Shown: piece by piece, positions 63,627 through 64,000 of the stretch | Numbering within the stretch: the first letter of the stretch is position 1 | How the letters are laid out: each line of letters opens with the position of its first letter | From: Streptomyces sp. CC0208 | GTDB lineage: Bacteria; Actinomycetota; Actinomycetes; Streptomycetales; Streptomycetaceae | Length of the DNA stretch: 64,000 nt | Assembly: GCF_003443735.1 (NCBI RefSeq) | Contig: NZ_CP031969.1 | Span: 4,402,001 to 4,466,000, forward strand | Direction: 5' to 3' | The notes under the pieces: model-generated | What the model was told of the DNA's origin: nothing | What the model saw: the letters and a program-made list of their open reading frames with translations, nothing else | The model's database searches: none | Translations under genes and position numbers: made by a program

Positions 63627-64000
63627 TCAGCCGGTGAACTTCACGTTGGTGATGGCCTGCTTGTAGCCGGGGTCGCTGTAATTCGCCGAGTCGGCGCCGG
63701 AGTAGGGCAGGGCGGTGAGCCACACCAGGACGTACCGCGATTTCATCGGCTTGCCGACCTTCACCGTGGCCGTGGTGCTTTTCGTGGTCGCCGAACCGAT
63801 CTTGTCCAGTGAGTCCAGCGACGACGGCGTGAGTGAGTCGGCCGCGTACAGCTCGACCGTGGTGTGGTCGCCGCCGTATCGGAGGGACAGCGTCGCGGCC
63901 GACACCTCCTGGGCCGAACCGAGGTCGTAGACGATCCCGACGCCGGGCTTGATCAGTATCTTCGGACCGTCCTTGTAACTGCTGGTCCGCCAGCCCGTCG
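63627..64000 (-). CDS. C-terminal part of a membrane-linked protein with discoidin-like domain (cut by window)
   Basis: Only the C-terminal ~124 residues are visible; the 5' end lies beyond the window. TGWRTSSYKDG, IVYDLGSAQEVSAATLSL and VELYAADS resemble a galactose-binding/F5-8 type C fold. In Streptomyces the gene upstream of sigM is a pseudokinase-like protein beside murJ, whose C-terminus has this fold; the fit is by position and pattern, so the name is inference. Confidence 0.6.
   Translation of the reverse strand, partial: TGWRTSSYKDGPKILIKPGVGIVYDLGSAQEVSAATLSLRYGGDHTTVELYAADSLTPSSLDSLDKIGSATTKSTTATVKVGKPMKSRYVLVWLTALPYSGADSANYSDPGYKQAITNVKFTG

Overview
The window is a high-GC actinobacterial chromosome segment, almost certainly Streptomyces. 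It has the classic origin neighbourhood (gyrA-gyrB-dciA-recF-gnd-dnaN-oriC-dnaA-rpmH-rnpA-yidD-yidC-jag-rsmG-parA-parB-trxA-trxB-anti-sigma-sigM), many GTG starts, GTGA/ATGA translational coupling, parS sites of the form TGTTTCACGTGAAACA, and Streptomyces-type families (SARP regulator, class E sortases, CrgA, DLW-39 peptide). Both edges cut genes: a LysK-like hydrolase on the left and a membrane/secreted protein upstream of sigM on the right.

Region 1 (1-12658) is accessory. A forward operon encodes a LysK/ArgE-type M20 hydrolase, a one-module NRPS (C-A-PCP-TE) and two acyl-CoA dehydrogenase-family proteins. A reverse block encodes a NarL-type response regulator, a 59-residue secreted peptide, a large SARP-NB-ARC-TPR activator and an ATP-grasp homologue lacking its catalytic residues. 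This looks like the right end of a natural-product cluster. The LysK-like enzyme suggests a lysine- or ornithine-like building block made on an amino-group carrier protein encoded to the left. Region 2 (12929-14630) holds a DUF1062 protein, a double VOC protein, a VOC gene remnant and tRNA-Leu(CAG), which lies between the accessory part and the conserved core.

Region 3 (15107-23293) is the cell-wall signalling and elongation set fhaA-fhaB-pstP-rodA-pbpA-pknB. Region 4 (23497-29276) has an Mrr-like nuclease, three class E sortases around a pabA/trpG glutamine amidotransferase, a DUF881 protein and crgA. Region 5 (29281-41279) has a DnaA-box-bearing gap, rhomboid protease, cyclophilin, a DUF5324 protein, a GH26-like lipoprotein, tRNA-Ala and tRNA-Ile, an HTH protein followed by a Ser/Thr kinase with a very long repetitive tail, several secreted or membrane proteins and the DUF3566 protein downstream of gyrA.

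Region 6 (41298-59449) is the replication-segregation core. oriC lies between dnaN and dnaA and carries at least 17 DnaA-box-like 9-mers. Ribosome/RNase P/membrane-insertion genes diverge from dnaA, and parAB follows. At least five parS or near-parS sites lie between 57.1 and 62.6 kb; three are inside coding sequences. Region 7 (59626-64000) has a GNAT acetyltransferase, the thioredoxin system and an ECF sigma/anti-sigma pair. The core is ordinary; the main novelty candidates are the region 1 biosynthetic fragment with its degenerate C domain and pseudo-ATP-grasp, DnaA boxes outside oriC, and repeat-rich proteins.
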